Notes: generated by a model not told the origin, from the sequence alone. Shown: positions 46,755-58,470, numbered from the stretch's first letter. The stretch is 64,000 bases of DNA from Spartobacteria bacterium (GCA_021324395.1 JAJPJG010000057.1:26053-90052), one strand, 5' to 3'. Program-made: numbers and translations.

Positions 46755-47646
46755 CGCCCGCGACGGTGAGTTTGATCATCGGCAGCTTTTCCTCTTCGCC
46801 CGTTTCCACCGGCGGATGAATCAGCTCCTCGAGACGTTTTTTTAGCGACAGAAATTCCGGTGAAATGAACTGCGCTGCCGAGCGTGGACGCGGCACCGGG
46901 TTTTCAATGAACTCGACCACGCGTCCCGGATTTGAGCCCATCACAAGAATGCGATCGGCGAGATACGCCGCTTCATCGAGATCGTGCGTGATGAACAAAA
47001 TGGTCACATCCACTTTTTTCCAAATCTGCAGCAGATATGCCTGCATCTGGCAGCGCGTCTGCGCGTCGAGCGCGGCGAAAGGCTCGTCCATGATCAAAAT
47101 GCGCGGCTCGTTCGCGAGCGCGCGCGCGATGGCGACGCGTTGTTTCATGCCGCCGCTGAGCTCGTGCGGATACAAATCCTCGAACTTCGCGAGGCCGACC
47201 ATGTCGAGCCACTGGCGCGCCTCGGCCTCGGCGGTGACGTGCGATTTACCGCGCATTTCGAGACCGAACATCACATTGCGCTTCACCGTGAGCCACGGGA
47301 AAAGCGTGTAGCCCTGGAAAACCATGCCGCGATCGGGACCGGGGCCGCTGACGTCGTGATTGTCGAGCAAAACGGTGCCGCCGCTGCATTCATCGAGGCC
47401 GGCGATAATGCGGATGAATGTCGATTTTCCGCAGCCGGACGGGCCGATGACGCAGATAAACTCACGGCGATGAATATTTAGCGATACGTTGTTAAATACG
47501 ATGTGTTCGCTGCCGTTTGCACCGAACGATTTTTTCAAATCATCGACGCGCAAAATCACTTCTCGCTGACTAATGCGCCGAAAGCGCGCGGCGACTTCCG
47601 GCAATTGCTCGCGGTAATCGGGAAGCTTTAGTTCAGCGAGCGACAT
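46741..47646 (-). CDS. NitT/TauT-type ABC transporter ATP-binding protein
   Basis: 301 residues from the ATG at 47646 (the frame extends nine codons further). Walker A is GPSGCGKST, the signature LSGGMKQR, Walker [13 protein letters not shown], and the H-loop FITHDLDEA. The sequence resembles NrtD/SsuB/TauB ATPases. An N-terminal extension of about 40 residues and a C-terminal tail flank the core. It overlaps the permease gene by 14 bases. It energises uptake with the permease at 47633-48712 and the binding protein at 48717-49691. Confidence 0.92.
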   Translation of the reverse strand: MSLAELKLPDYREQLPEVAARFRRISQREVILRVDDLKKSFGANGSEHIVFNNVSLNIHRREFICVIGPSGCGKSTFIRIIAGLDECSGGTVLLDNHDVSGPGPDRGMVFQGYTLFPWLTVKRNVMFGLEMRGKSHVTAEAEARQWLDMVGLAKFEDLYPHELSGGMKQRVAIARALANEPRILIMDEPFAALDAQTRCQMQAYLLQIWKKVDVTILFITHDLDEAAYLADRILVMGSNPGRVVEFIENPVPRPRSAAQFISPEFLSLKKRLEELIHPPVETGEEEKLPMIKLTVAGDEVE

Positions 47647-48712
47647 CGGCTTGCATGTTTGGTTTTTCCTCATCGCTCACCGGCGCGATCGCCTCGGGCC
47701 AGAGCGGTGGGAACCAGCTCCGCTTTTTCCGCAGCACCGAGGCACGACGCCGTTTCCACGGGAACATGACAGTTCCGAGCCATGCGAGAAATAGATCGGT
47801 CGAAAAACCGATGATACCGATCATCGCGATCGCGGCGTAGACGTTGTCGAAGTTGCGGTAGCGCGCCTGCTGGTTGATGAAAAACGTGATACCGGACATT
47901 GTGCCGACGACTTCGGCAACGATGAGATACGTCCACGCCCAGCCGAGCAAAATGCGCATATCGGTATAGATGTCGGTGATCGAAGCCGGGATAATGACTT
48001 TGAAAAGGAGCTTGAGCCGCGATGCGCCGAGTGTTTGCGCGGCCTCGATCAATGCCGGATCAACTTTGCGCACCGTGTTCGCGATTACGAGCACCTGCTG
48101 AAAAAATGTGCCGATGAAAATGATCGCGATTTTCGGTGGATCATCGATGCCGAGAATCGCTACGCACAACGCACCAAATGCCGGCGCGGGCAGGTAGCGG
48201 AAGAACTCGACAAACGGCTCCTGTAGCCTGGCAAAAAACCGATACGTCCCGCACAAGACGCCGAGCGGCACGCCGAAAATCGACGAGATGACGAAGCCCC
48301 AACAAATCGTTCGAATGCTGTGACCGAGCGATTCGTGCAGCCACGGCTCATTCGGCAGTCGCGGCGGAGTTTTAAACGCGGTGTAAAACGCACGCGCGAC
48401 CGCATGTGGTGGCGGAAAGTAAACGGGATTCACGCGCATGCCTTCCGCCGGCGTCATGTTTTGCGCGCGCATTTTCGCATTCTCCTGCTCGAATTGCGCG
48501 CGAGGCACTTCCATGTCCTCGATGAAATAATCGACATCCCCGGCCGACGTGACGCGCACGAGCGGGTGCCACAAAAACGGCACGTAGCTGACGAGCGCCC
48601 AAGCCGCGAGCGGTAAAACAAACGACAGCACGGTGAGCTGGAGCTGCCGCCGAGGCGACAGCTCCTTTTTCAAACCGAGCCAGTCGTGATTGTTTTTGCC
48701 CGCGACCGGCAT
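47633..48712 (-). CDS. NitT/TauT-type ABC transporter permease
   Basis: 359 residues with one N-terminal helix, a ~90-residue insert, then a six-helix BPD_transp_1 domain with the EAA loop [20 protein letters not shown]. The insert between helices 1 and 2 (about residues 55-125) is longer than in TauC/SsuC and probably extracytoplasmic. Inner membrane. The substrate is not evident from the sequence; guanidine, urea derivatives or other amines fit the neighbours. Confidence 0.9.
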   Translation of the reverse strand: MPVAGKNNHDWLGLKKELSPRRQLQLTVLSFVLPLAAWALVSYVPFLWHPLVRVTSAGDVDYFIEDMEVPRAQFEQENAKMRAQNMTPAEGMRVNPVYFPPPHAVARAFYTAFKTPPRLPNEPWLHESLGHSIRTICWGFVISSIFGVPLGVLCGTYRFFARLQEPFVEFFRYLPAPAFGALCVAILGIDDPPKIAIIFIGTFFQQVLVIANTVRKVDPALIEAAQTLGASRLKLLFKVIIPASITDIYTDMRILLGWAWTYLIVAEVVGTMSGITFFINQQARYRNFDNVYAAIAMIGIIGFSTDLFLAWLGTVMFPWKRRRASVLRKKRSWFPPLWPEAIAPVSDEEKPNMQADVAR

Positions 48713-48716
48713 GGCG

Positions 48717-49691
48717 TTACTTCAAGCCCATCACGACCGAAGGCGCGACGTAGCTCTCGACCTTCTGCGAGTCCTTGTAGACTTTGTTGTCGAGGTTGAA
48801 TTTGTTGCCGACGGTCATCGAGCCGTAGATCGACATTAGCGTGTCGTTCTTTTTCAGCGCGGTCTTGGCTTCGGCCAGCGTGAGGAAGTGCGTGCCCGGA
48901 ATATTTGTTCCATAATCCGTCGCATCCGCGCCGACTTTCGCGGCCATGATTTTAACCGCATCGTCCTTCGTTTTCTCGTCTTTTAAATAATCAACACATT
49001 TGTAAAACACGCCCGCTACTTTCGCCCAATCGTCCTTGCGCTTCGCGTAGCTCGTCGGGTTCACCGCGAGCACGTCGTAGATCAGGCCTTTCGCATCGGC
49101 GCTCGTGAACAGCTTTTTCGAGCCGGGCACTTGCTTCAGCGCCTGGCCGGAAACCGGATACCACGCGCCAATCGCCGCGACCTGACCGGATGCGAGCGTT
49201 TGCGGCGTGTTATTCGTCGGTGTATTCACAAGCGTCACGTCGTCCTGCGTCATGCCATTTGCCTTGAGCGCTTGCAGCAGCAGCAGATGTTCGACAAGCG
49301 TTACTTCGATGCCGACTTTCTGGCCTTTGAGATCTTTGATCGATTCGACACCGGGTTTGCCGACGATCATGTCGCTGCCTTCGCTGTAATCGAGCAGCGC
49401 GACGAATTTGCTTTTCGCGCCACTCGCGCCCGCGACGAGCGCATCGGTCGCCACAATGCAGTCGGCGTCAATTTTTCCGGCGGAAAATGCATCGATCGAT
49501 GGCAGGTAATCGAACCAGACAAGGTCGACATCGACGCCGGCGTCCTTGAACCAGCCTTTTTGTTTTGCGACTTCGAAAATCGTGTAGCCCGGCCAGTCGG
49601 AGTAACCGATTTTCAATGGTTCCGCGAATGCCGATCCGGCGAACGCGACGAGGGTTGTTAACGCGAGGGTTAACTTTGTTTTTAGTTTCAT
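48717..49691 (-). CDS. NMT1/TauA-like ABC transporter substrate-binding protein
   Basis: 324 residues from the ATG at 49691. Signal peptide MKLKTKLTLALTTLVAFAGS, then AFA, is followed by PLKIGYSDWPGYTIFEVAKQ, the usual start of NMT1-type periplasmic binding proteins. Mid-region: GVESIKDLKGQKVGIEV and LVNTPTNNTPQTLASGQVAA. It delivers its ligand to the permease four bases downstream. The aromatic-rich ligand pocket (WPGY, WYPV) would suit a cationic or planar molecule; this is inference. Confidence 0.9.
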   Translation of the reverse strand: MKLKTKLTLALTTLVAFAGSAFAEPLKIGYSDWPGYTIFEVAKQKGWFKDAGVDVDLVWFDYLPSIDAFSAGKIDADCIVATDALVAGASGAKSKFVALLDYSEGSDMIVGKPGVESIKDLKGQKVGIEVTLVEHLLLLQALKANGMTQDDVTLVNTPTNNTPQTLASGQVAAIGAWYPVSGQALKQVPGSKKLFTSADAKGLIYDVLAVNPTSYAKRKDDWAKVAGVFYKCVDYLKDEKTKDDAVKIMAAKVGADATDYGTNIPGTHFLTLAEAKTALKKNDTLMSIYGSMTVGNKFNLDNKVYKDSQKVESYVAPSVVMGLK

Positions 49692-49729
49692 GTTTTTTGT
49701 TGGGTGTTGTTTGTTTTTGCGGTGAAAAA

Positions 49730-51091
49730 TCAGAACAGCCGCGCGTAGCGATCGATTTCCCATTGGCTGATCGACTGGTGGTATTCCTCCCATTCGGCGC
49801 GTTTGTAGGAGATGAATTCCTGCTTCAACGCCGCGCCAAGCACGCTCTCCGTGAATGGATCGGCCTCGAATGCATCGACTGCTTCGCCGAGCGTTTTTGG
49901 CAACGGCTCGATTCCGCGCGCTTTCAATTCGGCATCGCTAAAATCGTAGAGGTTTTCGTTGTGCGGATTGCCCGGATCGAGATTTTCGCGGATGCCCTCG
50001 AGTCCGGCGGCAAGCGCGAGCGTCGCGGCGAGATACGGATTGCACGATGAGTCGGCGTTACGCGATTCGCAGCGGCCGCCGCCCATCGGCACGCGGATCG
50101 AGTTGGTGCGGTTGTTCGTGCCGAACGAATTGAAAATCGGCGCCCACGAGTAGTAGCTCATCGCGCCGCGGCGAATAAGCCGCTTGTAGCTGTTCACCGT
50201 CGGAGCAAACGCGGCGCACAACGCGCGTCCGTGCTTGATGATTCCGGCGATGAACGAATAACCGAGCTGCGACAAGCCAAGTCCGCGCGCGTCTTTGTCG
50301 TGTTTCGCTTTGAACAAATTGATGCCGGTCGTTTTATCCGCGAGCGACATGTTGAAATGCGCGCCATTGCCCGTTTTGTCCGCAAACGGCTTCGGCATGA
50401 ATGTCGCGAGCATGCCGTGATCCGCCGCGATTTTTTTCGCCATGTAGCGGAAGAAAATGTAGCGATCCGCCATCGTCAGCGCGTCGGCGTATTTGAAGTC
50501 GAACTCGAACTGCGAGTTGCCGTCCTCGTGGTCGAATGAATAAACGTCCCAGCCGAGTCCGTTCATCGTTGAGACCATCGCGTCGAGAAATGGAAACGCG
50601 TCGAAGAACCGCTTCACGTCGTAGCAGCTCTTGATGAGGTTGTCGTCGGGGTTAGGGATCAACAACCGTCCATCTTCGCTTTGTTCAACGACGTAAACTT
50701 CGCACTCGATGCCGACATTGAAGACGAATCCCATCTCCTCCGCCTCGCGCAGCACACGCTTGAGCGCGACGCGCGTGTTGATTTCGTAAGGTTCGCCTTT
50801 GAAATGATTGTCCGCCGGCATCCATGCGACTTCCGGTTGCCATGGCAGTTGCGTGATCGCGTCGAGATCGGGCATCGAGCAGATTTCATCGTCGTTCGGC
50901 GACTGGCCGAGGCCGTCGAGCGCATAGCCGGTATAAAGTTCCGAGCCGCGCGCGAAGTCCTCGAAATGCGCAATCGGCACGACTTTGCCTTTCGGGCAGC
51001 CGTGGATATCGACGTAAGCGCCGAGGCAATATTTTACGCCTCGACCGATCAGCGTTTGTTTTATTTGTGCGATTTCCTCGTCCGTTTTCAT
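49730..51091 (-). CDS. Type III (GlnT-like) glutamine synthetase family ligase
   Basis: 453 residues from the ATG at 51091. It is a glutamine-synthetase fold with N-terminal beta-grasp ([20 protein letters not shown]). The catalytic Glu/nucleotide motifs are [44 protein letters not shown] and [15 protein letters not shown]. This is the GlnT/gamma-glutamylmethylamide-synthetase-like group, shorter and different from GlnA type I. It may glutamylate ammonia or a small amine released by the operon's hydrolases. Four-base overlap with the creatininase-family gene; a short gap to the binding-protein gene. Confidence 0.87.
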   Translation of the reverse strand: MKTDEEIAQIKQTLIGRGVKYCLGAYVDIHGCPKGKVVPIAHFEDFARGSELYTGYALDGLGQSPNDDEICSMPDLDAITQLPWQPEVAWMPADNHFKGEPYEINTRVALKRVLREAEEMGFVFNVGIECEVYVVEQSEDGRLLIPNPDDNLIKSCYDVKRFFDAFPFLDAMVSTMNGLGWDVYSFDHEDGNSQFEFDFKYADALTMADRYIFFRYMAKKIAADHGMLATFMPKPFADKTGNGAHFNMSLADKTTGINLFKAKHDKDARGLGLSQLGYSFIAGIIKHGRALCAAFAPTVNSYKRLIRRGAMSYYSWAPIFNSFGTNNRTNSIRVPMGGGRCESRNADSSCNPYLAATLALAAGLEGIRENLDPGNPHNENLYDFSDAELKARGIEPLPKTLGEAVDAFEADPFTESVLGAALKQEFISYKRAEWEEYHQSISQWEIDRYARLF

Positions 51092-51873
51092 GCGCGGCTG
51101 AAATAGCTGTTCGGTAACGGCGGCTGCTCGATCATCGCGGCGCGGACTTGCGCGGCAAGGTCTTCGACGATCCATGTGAAAAGCCGTGCGCCCTGCTCGC
51201 GCGTGGCGCCGCTCGGAAATCCAGTGACGCCGTTTGTGCTCGTGCGATTGACCGGATGCGAAAAAATTAAACCATCCGTGCGATCCGCGTCGTCACTGGC
51301 CGCGAGTTTTTCCACGCGCACGAGCGACGGCGCGCGATGCAGCATCAAAGCGGTTTCGGCGGCATTCGCATGCCAATCCTGCGCATCCGCAAAGAACTCC
51401 GCACGCACCCGCGCGCTGACTTCCGCAACGTTGCGAATCGCAACCATCGCGTCATCGAAACGGCTCCGAATAATCTCCAGCGCACAACGCAGCGGCGCGA
51501 AATTCGTGACGTGCGCGTTTATCAACATCAGCCGCCGAAAACCGAACGCGTGAATCCATTCAAATATCTGCACGACCGTGTCGATCAGCGTCTGCGGCTG
51601 CAGTGCGATGGTTCCCGGCCAGCGTCGCGAATGGCCGAGCGAACAGCCGTAACGCAGCGTCGGCAAAACCGGCGCGCCCGTTTCGGCGGAAACCGCGTGT
51701 GCGACTTCCGTTGCACACACGCTATCCATGCCGACGGCAAGATGCGGGCCGTGTTGCTCCGTCGCACCGACCGGCAGCAGCGCAAGCTCGACCCCCGAGG
51801 AGGCAAGGGCGCCGATCTCTTCCCACGTGAGATTTTCCCACAGAAGCGGCGCCGATGCTGGTGCGGTGCTCAT
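51088..51873 (-). CDS. Creatininase-family amidohydrolase
   Basis: 261 residues from the ATG at 51873. The family metal motif is [17 protein letters not shown] (Glu, His, Asp). [12 protein letters not shown] stands in place of the usual NGHGGN, and a Glu is in NAAETALM. Creatininase relatives open cyclic amides or hydrolyse formamides. Conservation of the first metal block suggests an active enzyme, while the altered NGHGGN block leaves the substrate open. It overlaps both neighbours by four bases, so its product is made together with the ureohydrolase and glutamine synthetase-like enzyme. Confidence 0.86.
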   Translation of the reverse strand: MSTAPASAPLLWENLTWEEIGALASSGVELALLPVGATEQHGPHLAVGMDSVCATEVAHAVSAETGAPVLPTLRYGCSLGHSRRWPGTIALQPQTLIDTVVQIFEWIHAFGFRRLMLINAHVTNFAPLRCALEIIRSRFDDAMVAIRNVAEVSARVRAEFFADAQDWHANAAETALMLHRAPSLVRVEKLAASDDADRTDGLIFSHPVNRTSTNGVTGFPSGATREQGARLFTWIVEDLAAQVRAAMIEQPPLPNSYFSRA

Positions 51874-53333
51874 TTTTTCGCTTTCGCTTTTTTCGATTTG
51901 CGCTCGGGCCAATACGGCGGCGGCGGTAGTTCCGTCGGCGGTTTGCGGCCGAGCTTGCCTTCGTTTACGAGTGTCGCGAGCACGTCCATGATCCCCCGTG
52001 TGGCGACGAGCGCCGTCATGTCGCTCGGATCATAAGCGGGCGCAACCTCGACAACTTCCATGCCGGAGAGCCCTTCGCGCGCGACGAGGCGGAGCAGTTT
52101 CAAAACTTCGCGCGGCAAAAATCCGCCGGGCTCGGGCCAGCCGGTGCCTGGAACAAATCCACTGTCGAGCGAATCGACGTCGAAGCTGAGATAAACGGCT
52201 TTAGCGCCTTTCCATGCGACATCGAGCGCGATCTCGGCAGCGCGTTCCACACCCATTTCGCAAATGTCGTCGATTGTTAAAACAGTCGTTCCTCGGGAGC
52301 GCCCGACCTTCACGCCCGGTCGCGGCGCCTGCCAGCCGCCGATGCCAAGCTGCACGAGATTCACGGGCGGCGCATTCGGAATGTTCGTCGCATGAAACCA
52401 CGGCGTCGTGTGCATCCGCTCGTCCATGTCCGTCTCTTGCGTGTCGACGTGGCGGTCGATGTGAATGATGCCAACCGGACCGTCGATGAACGGCGCAATG
52501 CCGCGCACGTTGGGATAGCCGATGGAATGATCGCCGCCGAGCATGATCGGGAACACGCCGTTGCTGCGCACATGCGCAACGGCTTTCGAGATCTGGTCAA
52601 AGCCTTTCTCGATGTTTGCGATCGTGAACACGTCGCCGACATCGCACCATTTCAGCGACTCGCGCAGGTCGACGCCGAGTTCGTAATTGTAAGTGCCGTA
52701 AAGCGCCGAGATGCGCCGGATGCCTTGCGGGCCAAAGCGCGTGCCGCTGCGGTAAGTCGTGCCGATGTCGAACGGCACGCCGATAATCGCCGCATCAAAT
52801 TGCGATACTTTGTTTACGTCTTCGAGATAAGGTGTCTTCGCGAAAGTATTGATGCCGGCGAAATGCGGAAGCTCGCCTCGTGCGAAAGTCGAGATCGTGC
52901 GATCCTTCACCGACGGAGCGGCTTCAAGTCCGTGCGCGAGACAGCGATCGACTTCCTCCTTCCAACCTTTCGCGCCCAATTCCTTCTCGCGAAATTTTGC
53001 CCAGGCCCCCTGGCGCACCGCAGGGTCGAACACTTCCGGATGCGGATGTCCCGGCGGCACCTGCCCTGGTTTGTCGTAATCCGCGTGTTCTACGCGCGCC
53101 CACGGATAACCCTCCGCGTGCTGCGGATGCGGATGATGCGAACTCGGCAAATCCGGATATGGCTGCCCGTGCTCGGCATGGTGATGTTTGCCCGCGATCC
53201 AATCGTGACCGGTCGAGTCGTGATGATCCTTGTCCTCGGCGTGCGCGAGATCGTGCTGCGCCGCTTTGCTCGCCGACCGCACGCGGCGAACCATGTTTTT
53301 CTTTTTGTGCGAATGTGAATGGCCGAAGCCCAT
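51870..53333 (-). CDS. Ureohydrolase (arginase/agmatinase superfamily), probable Ni-type guanidine hydrolase-like enzyme
   Basis: 487 residues. The first ~100 are unusual: about 19 histidines plus Lys/Ser, likely metal-binding. The ureohydrolase domain (~150-470) has all six metal ligands, in MLGGDHSIGYP, IIHIDRHVDTQE and YLSFDVDSLDSG. The second motif is DRHVD instead of the agmatinase/arginase DAHxD. By memory this Arg, with DERMHTTPWFHAT after it, marks the clade containing the cyanobacterial guanidine hydrolase; that should be checked. It is the first gene of the ABC-importer operon and close to nickel and urease genes. Agmatinase activity remains possible. Confidence 0.8.
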   Translation of the reverse strand: MGFGHSHSHKKKNMVRRVRSASKAAQHDLAHAEDKDHHDSTGHDWIAGKHHHAEHGQPYPDLPSSHHPHPQHAEGYPWARVEHADYDKPGQVPPGHPHPEVFDPAVRQGAWAKFREKELGAKGWKEEVDRCLAHGLEAAPSVKDRTISTFARGELPHFAGINTFAKTPYLEDVNKVSQFDAAIIGVPFDIGTTYRSGTRFGPQGIRRISALYGTYNYELGVDLRESLKWCDVGDVFTIANIEKGFDQISKAVAHVRSNGVFPIMLGGDHSIGYPNVRGIAPFIDGPVGIIHIDRHVDTQETDMDERMHTTPWFHATNIPNAPPVNLVQLGIGGWQAPRPGVKVGRSRGTTVLTIDDICEMGVERAAEIALDVAWKGAKAVYLSFDVDSLDSGFVPGTGWPEPGGFLPREVLKLLRLVAREGLSGMEVVEVAPAYDPSDMTALVATRGIMDVLATLVNEGKLGRKPPTELPPPPYWPERKSKKAKAKK

Positions 53334-53780
53334 TGTGGTTGTGGATTCTAAATTTCAGATTTGGATTTTGGATTGGCCGAAAAATGCAACTGCGGAATCA
53401 ATCCAAAATCCGCAATCTAAACTCCAAAATCAGCGGGTGGACCGCAGCAGATGTCGATGAGCGTCAGCCGCAAAAAATGCGCATGCTCGCGGCTGGCGTG
53501 CTCAGCTTTTAAAAAGCGGTATTTCTGCACGGCGGCACGTTTAGCATTGCGTGTGCCACATGTTTTGAGTTGTGGAAATTTCACCGCAACTGGCTTAAAT
53601 ACAGGGCTCGCGGGCGATCAGCCGAATCCAAGCCCACACTTCGCGCGCTGTCTTTCTGATTACACGCTGCGCATTTCGCTGCAGCATTTTGCACATGGGC
53701 ATCCAAATGAGTGCGCACCGGCGAACGCTTGAGTGGGTGCGACAGATAGTCTTCGCGCCCGTAAAACAAAGGAAAACGTT
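53334..53780. other. 447-bp divergent intergenic region
   Basis: Contains the promoters of the ureohydrolase operon (minus) and of the small secreted protein (plus), plus the heptamer inverted element 53342-53446. I looked for guanidine-I riboswitch motifs and saw none. Short open frames here (for example 53451-53732) lack any recognisable product. Confidence 0.5.
53342..53446. repeat. Heptamer-based imperfect inverted repeat
   Basis: Arms of GATT-type 7-mers (gatttgg, gattttg, gattg; and inverted ccaaaat, ccgcaat, ccaaaat) flank a spacer gccgaaaaatgcaactgcgg. It is directly upstream of the ureohydrolase operon start. Same family as the elements at 2966-3043, 55522-55647 and 62240-62338. Confidence 0.65.
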
Positions 53781-54056
53781 ATGAAACTAGTTACAAAAGC
53801 CATCCTCACCCTCGCGATAGTCGCTACCGGAACCGCCTTCGCGGACGATCTCGGCTACGTGGTAATGCAAGATTCCCACGGAAATTTGCGCCCGATGTAT
53901 TTCCGCACGAACGACAAAACGCCGTCCGTCGCGCTGTATACCCGCGGACAGTCGGTCGGTGCGACACGCGTGGAGGCCGATCGCAGCGAATGGAGCGCGA
54001 TTGCGGAGACGAATCAGCACGCGCAGACGATCACACGCTACTCGCACCTGCAGTAA
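53781..54056 (+). CDS. Small secreted hypothetical protein
   Basis: 91 residues from the ATG at 53781, which has an AAAGGAAA ribosome-binding site. Signal peptide MKLVTKAILTLAIVATGTAF ends AFA. The mature ~70 residues are polar with several aromatic residues (GYVVMQDSHGNLRPMYFRTN). I do not recognise a family. It is the only plus-strand gene inside the nitrogen block and is convergent with urtE, ending eight bases before it. Probably periplasmic. Confidence 0.7.
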   Translation: MKLVTKAILTLAIVATGTAFADDLGYVVMQDSHGNLRPMYFRTNDKTPSVALYTRGQSVGATRVEADRSEWSAIAETNQHAQTITRYSHLQ

Positions 54057-54064
54057 GCGCGCGC

Positions 54065-54760
<696 letters not shown>

Positions 54761-54761
54761 G

Positions 54762-55520
54762 TCAGTTGTGGTGATGCTTGCGGCCGAGATAAACCTCTAT
54801 CACGCGTTCGTTGTTTTGCACTTCGTCGACGCTGCCTTCGCACAAAATCGTGCCTTGGTGCAGCACGGTCACTTTTTTCGCAATCTGCCGGACGAAAACC
54901 ATGTCGTGCTCGATGACGATAATCGAGTGCCTTCCCGCGAGGCTCAGCAGCAGCTCGCCGGTTTTTGCTGTTTCTTCATCAGTCATGCCGGCGGCCGGTT
55001 CATCGACGAGCAATAGCTTTGCGTTTTGGGCGAGCAGCATTCCGATCTCTAGCCATTGCTTTTGTCCGTGCGCGAGTGAGCCGGCTTTTGCGTCGATTTT
55101 TTCGCCGAGGCCAACGGTTTTTAAAATGTCGTGAATCCGCTCGCGCTGCGCCGGCGTCACACGCGCGAACAGGGCACTGAAAACTCCACGGCTTCCTTCC
55201 ATCGACAGCAGGATGTTTTCAAAAACGGTGTGGTCGACATATACCGTCGGCGTCTGGAATTTGCGGCCAATGCCGAGACGATAGATTTGATATTCGTTTA
55301 ATTTTGTGAGCTCCGTGCTTTCGCGACCAAACTGGATCGTGCCGGCATCAGGCTTTGAACGGCCCGTTATTAAATCGAGAAATGTTGTTTTTCCCGCACC
55401 ATTCGGTCCAATCACGGTGCGCAACTCGCCTTCGTCCATGTAAAAATTCAAATCCGAGATCGCCTTGAAGCCATCGAACGTCTTGTTCACCCCTTCCGCG
55501 GTAAGAATGAAATTCTTCAT
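54762..55520 (-). CDS. urtD: Urea ABC transporter ATP-binding protein UrtD
   Basis: 252 residues. Walker [21 protein letters not shown], the UrtD/LivG-type signature [15 protein letters not shown], Walker [21 protein letters not shown]. The degenerate signature is normal for this subunit. Its ATG overlaps the urtC stop by four bases, at the edge of a heptamer repeat element. Confidence 0.94.
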   Translation of the reverse strand: MKNFILTAEGVNKTFDGFKAISDLNFYMDEGELRTVIGPNGAGKTTFLDLITGRSKPDAGTIQFGRESTELTKLNEYQIYRLGIGRKFQTPTVYVDHTVFENILLSMEGSRGVFSALFARVTPAQRERIHDILKTVGLGEKIDAKAGSLAHGQKQWLEIGMLLAQNAKLLLVDEPAAGMTDEETAKTGELLLSLAGRHSIIVIEHDMVFVRQIAKKVTVLHQGTILCEGSVDEVQNNERVIEVYLGRKHHHN

Positions 55521-56662
55521 GGATTGCGGATGGCGGGTTGCGGATTGGGAAGAGAATCCGCATCAGGCGTCTGTTTCAAATCCGGCACTACCGGCGTCGT
55601 TTTGAATTTTTCCGCAATCCACCCTCCGCAATCTGAAATCAATCCGACGATTCCTTTTGGCAAAAACAGGACTACCAGCAAAAACATGCCGCCCAAAATA
55701 ATCAGCCAGTAATCGGGATACGCGCGCGTTGCCCAGCTCTTGAGCGTGTTGACGAAAATCGCGCCGACGATTGGTCCGACGAGTGTGCCGCGTCCGCCGA
55801 CAGCGACCCAGACGACAGCTTCGAGCGATTTGTCCGTCGCCATTTCGCTTGGGTTGATGATGCCGACCTGCGGTGTGTAAAGCGCGCCGCCGAGAGCGGC
55901 GATAATCGCGCTTGCGACAAAGACGAAGAGCTTGAAATTAGCCGCGGCATATCCGGAAAAAAGCACACGATTTTCGCTGTCGCGAATCGCCCGCTGGACT
56001 TTTCCGAACTTCGTTTTCGTGAGCCACCGGCAAAAGCAATACGTTAACAAAAGCAAAATACCCGTAGAAATGTAGAGCATGCGTTGCGTGGCCGGCAGAC
56101 GCAGGTCCTGTTGAAGCAAAAGCTTAAAATCCGTAAAACCGTTGTTGCCGCCCATCAGCAGATTATTTCTAAAGAAAAGCAGACACGCGCCATAGGTTAA
56201 CGCTTGCGTGAGAATCGAAAAATAAACGCCGCGAATGCGCGAGCGGAACGCGAGAAAACCAAAGACCAGCGCGAGCAATCCCGGTAACAACACAACCATC
56301 ATTAGCGCAAATGGGAAACTCGCGAATGGTTTCCAAAATGTCGGCAGCGTGTTCCAGCCGAGGAAGACCAGAAAATCGGGAATCGCCATGTGATACTGCC
56401 CGAGATTGCCGATCATCCGCATCAGATACATGCCCATCATGTAGCCGCCGAGTGTGAAGAAGAGGCACTGGCCGAGGCTCAGCAATCCAGTGTAGCCCCA
56501 CAGCAAATCGACACTGATCGCGAGCACGGCGTAGCTGAGATATTTGCCGTAAAGATTGATCGTGAAATTGCTGACAATGCCGCTCGCGTTGAGCAGGGGT
56601 AAAATGACGATCACTAAAATCGCAACGATCGCGACGGCGAGTAATTCCGTTTTGCGCTTCAT
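55517..56662 (-). CDS. urtC: Urea ABC transporter permease UrtC, with repeat-derived C-terminal tail
   Basis: 381 residues from the ATG at 56662. Branched-chain-type permease with about ten helices: [20 protein letters not shown], then [19 protein letters not shown], and [20 protein letters not shown] near residue 290. The last ~42 residues (from [14 protein letters not shown] to [10 protein letters not shown]) are encoded by an inverted heptamer repeat element (55522-55647). They look unlike a transporter domain, so the element has become part of the coding sequence. Overlaps urtB and urtD by ATGA. Confidence 0.92.
   Translation of the reverse strand: MKRKTELLAVAIVAILVIVILPLLNASGIVSNFTINLYGKYLSYAVLAISVDLLWGYTGLLSLGQCLFFTLGGYMMGMYLMRMIGNLGQYHMAIPDFLVFLGWNTLPTFWKPFASFPFALMMVVLLPGLLALVFGFLAFRSRIRGVYFSILTQALTYGACLLFFRNNLLMGGNNGFTDFKLLLQQDLRLPATQRMLYISTGILLLLTYCFCRWLTKTKFGKVQRAIRDSENRVLFSGYAAANFKLFVFVASAIIAALGGALYTPQVGIINPSEMATDKSLEAVVWVAVGGRGTLVGPIVGAIFVNTLKSWATRAYPDYWLIILGGMFLLVVLFLPKGIVGLISDCGGWIAEKFKTTPVVPDLKQTPDADSLPNPQPAIRNP
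55522..55647. repeat. Heptamer inverted element inside the 3' end of urtC
   Basis: Left arm gattgcg-gatggcg-ggttgcg (55522 on) and right arm ccgcaat-ccaccct-ccgcaat (to about 55647) are inverted copies separated by about 60 bp. The whole element is translated as the UrtC tail and touches the urtD start. Confidence 0.65.
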
Positions 56663-58395
56663 CAACCCTCGAGGCTCCGGCTGCGCGCGGCGAATAGGCC
56701 GCTCGGTTTCCACTGCAAAAAGAGAATGATGCAAATGAGCACGGTAATTTTTCCGACGACCGGCGATCCGAAAACCTGCTGCAGCACCTGATCCGCTGTG
56801 CCGATGCCCAACGCGGAATAAATGCAGCCGACGATGTTTCCGACGCCGCCGACGACAACTGTCATAAAACTGTCAACGATGTAGCTTTGCCCGAGCGATG
56901 GACCGACGTTGCCGATCTGCGACAAAAACGCTCCGGCGAGCCCGGCGAGGCCGCTGCCAAATGCGAACGTGAGCATGTTCACGCGCGCGGTGCGCACGCC
57001 CATGCACGCAGCCATGTTGCGGTTTTGCATCACCGCGCGGATGAGCAGGCCGAGCGGTGTTTTTGTCAAAAGCAACCACGTGCCAATGACGATCAATACC
57101 GCAAACGCGATGACGAACAGGCGATTGTATCCGAGGATCACATCATTCAGCGTGAAATTACCGAGCAGCCATCGCGGCGAGTTTACCTGCACATTATTTG
57201 CGCCGAAAACGAGGCGAAAACATTGCTGCAAAATCAGCGAGACGCCCCACGTGGCGAGCAGCGATTCGAGCGGACGTCGGTAAAGAAACTGGATAACGGT
57301 GCGCTCGAGCGCCAACCCGGCTAGCGCAGCCATCACAAAGCTCAGAGGAATCGCGAAAAGAAAATACGTTTCGTAAAACCAGCCGCTCGCGTGCAGTCCA
57401 GGAATCGTGGCGCCAAAGCCGGGCGCGTGTCCGCCGATACTGAAAGGCATCACGATGCGAAACGTAAAGCCGGTGCCAAAAACGCTTTCAACGAAGTAGC
57501 ACGTATAAGCGCCGATCGCGATCATCTCGCCATGCGCCATGTTGATGATGCCCATCAGTCCGAATGTGATCGCGAGGCCGAGCGCCACGACGAGCAGGAT
57601 CGAGCCGAGGCTTATTCCACGAAAGATCGTGCCGAAAAAGTTGACCGCGGAAAGATAGCCGTTGATCGATTTGATCGCCGCTTCCGCGGACTTGGCGACA
57701 TCGGCGTTTTGCGAATTCGCCGCCCGCTGCAAATCATCGAGGCTGCCGATCGAGTTCAGTTTCGCGAGCTGATTGATCGCGGCGATTTTTGCGGATGGAT
57801 CGGCGTCGCCGAGATTTATTGTCGCAACCGCGACAAAGATCGCTTTTTTAACGCCGGCATCGGTTTCCTTACCGAGCCGCGCTTGCAAGACAGGCAGGTA
57901 TTGCTTCTTTTGAGACTTGCCAAGTTTCTGCACGACATCGCGCCGCGCGTCGCGATTAGGATCGGCGAGCGCGAGCAAATCGAGCGTCTGTTGCACCGCG
58001 CTGCGCAGACGCATGTCTGTGTCGAGCGTGTTTAAATCGGAGCTATCGAAATGCAGCTCCGCGCCTTTTTCGTCAGCGAGGTATTTTCCGTCGTCGATAC
58101 GGATCGCGCGCGCTTTGCCTTCCGCGTCCTGTTGCTCCTCGAGCAGCACCGGAATTTTCGCGCCGCCGTTCGCCGTTTCGCAGAGATAGATTTCGTCGCG
58201 CGTCCAGGAAAGCAGCGTGTCGTGGACGATTTTGGAATTATCGTCCGCAAGCTCGCTCAAAAGTTTTTGCTGCTCGTCGCCGCTGCTGAGAATCGCCTGC
58301 ACGAGCTTTTGCCGCGTGACTGTCTCATCGCTGGCCACAGCTCCGCAGACGAAACTGCAGAATAACAAAAGCGCGGCGAGTTTTGTTTTCAGCAT
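56662..58395 (-). CDS. urtB: Urea ABC transporter permease UrtB with N-terminal extracytoplasmic extension
   Basis: 577 residues from the ATG at 58395. Signal peptide ([14 protein letters not shown]), then about 230 residues of soluble, helix-rich sequence. This part contains HEAT-like stretches ([20 protein letters not shown]). After it comes the LivH-type membrane domain ([20 protein letters not shown], then [40 protein letters not shown]). The long N-terminal part is usual for UrtB and distinguishes it from LivH. Overlaps urtC by four bases. Confidence 0.93.
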   Translation of the reverse strand: MLKTKLAALLLFCSFVCGAVASDETVTRQKLVQAILSSGDEQQKLLSELADDNSKIVHDTLLSWTRDEIYLCETANGGAKIPVLLEEQQDAEGKARAIRIDDGKYLADEKGAELHFDSSDLNTLDTDMRLRSAVQQTLDLLALADPNRDARRDVVQKLGKSQKKQYLPVLQARLGKETDAGVKKAIFVAVATINLGDADPSAKIAAINQLAKLNSIGSLDDLQRAANSQNADVAKSAEAAIKSINGYLSAVNFFGTIFRGISLGSILLVVALGLAITFGLMGIINMAHGEMIAIGAYTCYFVESVFGTGFTFRIVMPFSIGGHAPGFGATIPGLHASGWFYETYFLFAIPLSFVMAALAGLALERTVIQFLYRRPLESLLATWGVSLILQQCFRLVFGANNVQVNSPRWLLGNFTLNDVILGYNRLFVIAFAVLIVIGTWLLLTKTPLGLLIRAVMQNRNMAACMGVRTARVNMLTFAFGSGLAGLAGAFLSQIGNVGPSLGQSYIVDSFMTVVVGGVGNIVGCIYSALGIGTADQVLQQVFGSPVVGKITVLICIILFLQWKPSGLFAARSRSLEG

Positions 58396-58470
58396 CGTTG
58401 CATGAAAAAGGGAGCGGAGGTTCGCTCCGCCCCCTTTGCACATTTTAGTTTTGTGAATGTTGTCTGCGAA

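Noticed and set aside
53451..53732. 93-residue plus-strand frame in the divergent region
   Set aside because: Cys/Arg-rich composition, no ribosome-binding site or recognisable domain; overlaps the likely promoter region.
53334..53780. Guanidine-I riboswitch expected upstream of the ureohydrolase operon
   Set aside because: Scanned by eye on both strands; the conserved core motifs of that class were not found. A covariance-model search would settle it.
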